From JAABVY01 sp964627935 (GTDB lineage: Bacteria > Zixibacteria > MSB-5A5 > JAABVY01), in assembly GCA_964627935.1 (NCBI GenBank), contig CAZVLB010000001.1:310001-374000 (forward strand): a stretch of DNA of 64,000 nucleotides. Direction: 5' to 3'. The notes beneath the pieces were generated by a model. It had not been told where the DNA came from. It worked only from the letters and a program-made list of their open reading frames with translations, and did no database searches. Positions 62,117 to 64,000 of this stretch are shown here, piece after piece. How positions within the stretch are numbered: position 1 is the first letter of the stretch; every line of letters starts with the position of its first letter. The position numbers and the translations under genes were made by a program.

Positions 62117-62488
62117 ATGAAGCAGACAATCTTAATTGTTGATGATTCACCGACGGTACTGAAGTTCGTCAGTTACAGCCTTAAGAATTCCGGTTTTAAG
62201 GTGGTAACTGCCATGGATGGTATGGATGCCCTCGAAAAGATGTCATCGCTCGAGAATCCGGTGGATATGGTTATCACCGACCTGAACATGCCCAATATGG
62301 ACGGCTACGAGCTGATCGCCACTCTGAGAAAGAATGCGCAGTTCGAGTCAACTCCGATCATCATTCTCTCATCAGAAGAGGATGACAAGGACAAGAAAAT
62401 GGGCCAACAGGTTGGAGCGGACTCATATCTGACCAAGCCGTTTAAATCGTCGGTTCTGCTGTACGAGGTCAGCAAGTTTTTGTCCTGA
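62117..62488 (+). CDS. CheY-like response regulator (1)
   Basis: A 123-residue receiver: D9-D10, phosphoacceptor D55 in VITDLNMPNMDG, Ser in IILSSEEDD and Lys in LTKPFK. The PilH/CheY-like sequence includes a PTVLKF start helix. It starts after GAGGTGA, 22 bases past cheR. Whether it binds the flagellar motor or acts as a phosphate sink cannot be told. Confidence 0.92.
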   Translation: MKQTILIVDDSPTVLKFVSYSLKNSGFKVVTAMDGMDALEKMSSLENPVDMVITDLNMPNMDGYELIATLRKNAQFESTPIIILSSEEDDKDKKMGQQVGADSYLTKPFKSSVLLYEVSKFLS

Positions 62489-62526
62489 AAAATGAAATAG
62501 TTATTTGAATATATAAGGAGGCAGAA

Positions 62527-62904
62527 GTGCAAAACCTTAAGATTCTGGCGGTTGACGATTCTCCGACAATGCGCCGGATTATAATCAATACCCTCAAGAG
62601 AGCGGGCTTCAATGATGTTGCTGAGGCGACTGATGGTAAGGATGCGCTCGCCAAGATGAAAGTTGAGGATTTCAATTTTATCATCACAGACTGGAACATG
62701 CCGGAAATGGATGGTCTCACATTCGTAACCAATATACGTTCCAGCGATGAATTCGGTTCGCTTCCCATTCTTATGGTGACTACGCGGTCAGTCAAGGATG
62801 ATATCGTGCAGGCCATGAAAGCGGGAGTAAACAGCTACATTGTCAAACCATTCACACCAGACACCTTGAAAGACAAGATCATGCAGGTACTGCAGGCGAA
62901 ATAA
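62527..62904 (+). CDS. cheY: Chemotaxis response regulator CheY
   Basis: A 125-residue CheY beginning with GTG after AAGGAGG. D10-D11, phosphoacceptor D55 in FIITDWNMPEMDGL, Thr in MVTTRS and Lys in IVKPFT. The DWNMP segment and its position next to cheZ make it the better candidate for the motor-binding CheY. Confidence 0.94.
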   Translation: MQNLKILAVDDSPTMRRIIINTLKRAGFNDVAEATDGKDALAKMKVEDFNFIITDWNMPEMDGLTFVTNIRSSDEFGSLPILMVTTRSVKDDIVQAMKAGVNSYIVKPFTPDTLKDKIMQVLQAK

Positions 62905-62919
62905 TTGGAGGCTACAATA

Positions 62920-63528
62920 ATGGAAGATACCAAAGATTTAGTTGGCAAAATTCAGGAGGAGCTGCAGGGGCTGACAGACTCCATCACTGACGTCGTTCAG
63001 ACCTTCAAAAAAATGCAGGCTCCAATTTCAGAATCAAGGGAAAAAGTACCCCAGGCAACTCAGCAGCTGGAAAAGATCACCGAGCAGACCGAAGAGGCCG
63101 CGCATCAGATGATCGACAAGGTTGAGAGCATTTCGAGAATTTCCGACGAGATAGTTCAGGAGATCGCCGACCTGAGACAGGCGCTTCCGGCAACATACTT
63201 CAAGAACCGTTCCCGCATCAGGGACAAGGTCAGCAGCATCGAGGCCAAGGCGCAGCAAAATCTGGATGATGCATTCGTGATTTTGAATGCCCTGCAGTTT
63301 CAGGATATTACATCGCAGCAGGTTCACCACGCGTCCAGCCTGATGGAAGAAATCGAGAATCGCTTGCACCAGCTCCTGGATGTCTTCGATGGCAAGGGCG
63401 GCATAGAAGAGCTGCAGTCTTTTGTAAGGCAGCGTGTCTACGACCCCAACGCCAGCTTCAGCAATAAGCAGGGCACACAGGATGATGTTGATTCACTTAT
63501 CAATTCAATCAAGAAGGGCGAATGCTGA
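62920..63528 (+). CDS. cheZ: CheZ-like phosphatase of CheY
   Basis: A 202-residue helical protein. The catalytic stretch LQFQDITSQQVHH holds Asp129 and Gln133, matching the QDxTxQ core of CheZ (D143 and Q147 in E. coli). The C-terminal QDDVDSLINSIKKG matches the CheY-docking tail of CheZ. It speeds CheY-P hydrolysis. I start it at ATG 62920, after GGAGG, not at an upstream TTG. It lies 15 bases past cheY. Confidence 0.9.
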   Translation: MEDTKDLVGKIQEELQGLTDSITDVVQTFKKMQAPISESREKVPQATQQLEKITEQTEEAAHQMIDKVESISRISDEIVQEIADLRQALPATYFKNRSRIRDKVSSIEAKAQQNLDDAFVILNALQFQDITSQQVHHASSLMEEIENRLHQLLDVFDGKGGIEELQSFVRQRVYDPNASFSNKQGTQDDVDSLINSIKKGEC

Positions 63529-63571
63529 ACAATGTCGCTGTACATGAATGTAAATAAAAAGAGGAGGTCTG

Positions 63572-64000
63572 ATGTCTGACTCAGTCGCTGAACTGGATGA
63601 GATGCAAGCGATTATTGAGGAGTTTCTGATTGAATCCGATGAAATCGTGAATAAACTGGACTCCGACCTGGTCACTCTGGAGAAAGAACCGGATAACCTG
63701 GACCTCTTAAATGATATATTTCGCTCGGCACATACGATCAAGGGCACCAGTGGATTTCTGGGTTTCAATGAACTGATGAGCTTTACCCATGTGATGGAGG
63801 ATGTGCTCAATCGCCTGCGTAAAGGAGAAGTCAAAGTTGTACCGGAAACCATCGATGTGCTCCTGGATTCGATTGATATTATCAAGGCTATCCTGGATGA
63901 TATCAAGGAGGGCCGTGATTGCTGTGTCGATTCAAAGACCGTTGTTGCTAAACTGAAAGCGATAGGGCAGGGCGAGGTTCCGGATACCTCTGATAAGGTT
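63572..64000 (+). CDS. cheA: Chemotaxis kinase CheA, N-terminal part (truncated by window end)
   Basis: Starts at ATG 63572 after GAGGAGG and runs open to the window end (143 codons). The visible part is the Hpt (P1) domain with phosphorylatable His54 in FRSAHTIKGTSGFLGF, preceded by the helix EFLIESDEIVNKL. Kinase and CheW-like domains would follow outside. It completes the cheR-cheY-cheY-cheZ-cheA order. Confidence 0.92.
   Translation, partial: MSDSVAELDEMQAIIEEFLIESDEIVNKLDSDLVTLEKEPDNLDLLNDIFRSAHTIKGTSGFLGFNELMSFTHVMEDVLNRLRKGEVKVVPETIDVLLDSIDIIKAILDDIKEGRDCCVDSKTVVAKLKAIGQGEVPDTSDKV

Noticed and set aside
1..64000. CRISPR arrays, transposases, integrases, prophage, tRNA and rRNA genes
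   Set aside because: Looked for on both strands; no regularly spaced repeats, no mobile-element genes and no clover-leaf or rRNA segments were recognised.

Overview
The window looks like a chromosomal segment of an uncultured Gram-negative bacterium of the FCB superphylum; a Zixibacteria-like lineage is my best guess. This is inferred from content, not from a marker gene. The clues are a PorX-type response regulator fused to a phosphatase-like domain, outer-membrane barrel proteins of the DUF5916 type, many secreted proteins ending in a type I dockerin, thrombospondin type 3 (TSP3) calcium repeats, a gingipain-like C25 protease and archaeal-type HMG-CoA synthase genes. I see no phage, insertion sequence, CRISPR array, rRNA or tRNA gene.

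Layout. 1-5862: end of a sensor kinase, porX, then a tight housekeeping run tsaE-tsaB-rimI-accD-folC. 5887-10922: three signalling genes (GAF kinase, REC-GAF-GAF kinase, sigma-54 activator). 10937-15603 (minus): two paralogous DUF5916 outer-membrane proteins. 15871-17822: Nat-type ABC exporter. 18074-22000: a lipoprotein and a MoxR-like ATPase/VWA pair. 22056-23603 (minus): a barrel protein and a small calcium-repeat protein. 23920-31847: four secreted dockerin proteins, each unit closed by a clear terminator. 32856-39910: one long operon for HMG-CoA chemistry (HMG-CoA synthase, thiolase, DUF35 protein, methylcrotonyl-CoA carboxylase-like subunits, methylglutaconyl-CoA hydratase). 40357-44730: beta-oxidation-type genes. 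45002-46368: ilvE and an rpiB-like gene. 46419-55784 (minus): small lipoproteins, a methyltransferase, a histidine ammonia-lyase-like enzyme, two M1 metallopeptidases with dockerins and a THEP1-type NTPase. 56056-64000: a partner-switching module (RsbU/RsbW/RsbV-like), a HEAT-repeat protein, two response regulators and a chemotaxis set (cheR, two cheY, cheZ, cheA).

The most striking item is the gene at 23920. Its reading frame is interrupted by TGA exactly where the first cysteine of a thioredoxin CxxC motif is expected (U-G-S-C-P). A perfect 7-bp stem with a GGT loop lies 20 nt downstream, at the spacing of a bacterial SECIS element. This is a candidate undescribed selenoprotein with a thioredoxin-like domain followed by PKD-like and dockerin domains. 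A second in-frame stop (TAA, 24898) separates the PKD-dockerin part and must be explained.

The second is the HMG-CoA operon. It combines the archaeal acetoacetyl-CoA thiolase/HMG-CoA synthase/DUF35 trio with the leucine-degradation enzymes that make HMG-CoA, and no HMG-CoA lyase is present. I infer that the synthase complex runs in reverse in leucine breakdown, or that the set makes isovaleryl-type units from acetyl-CoA.
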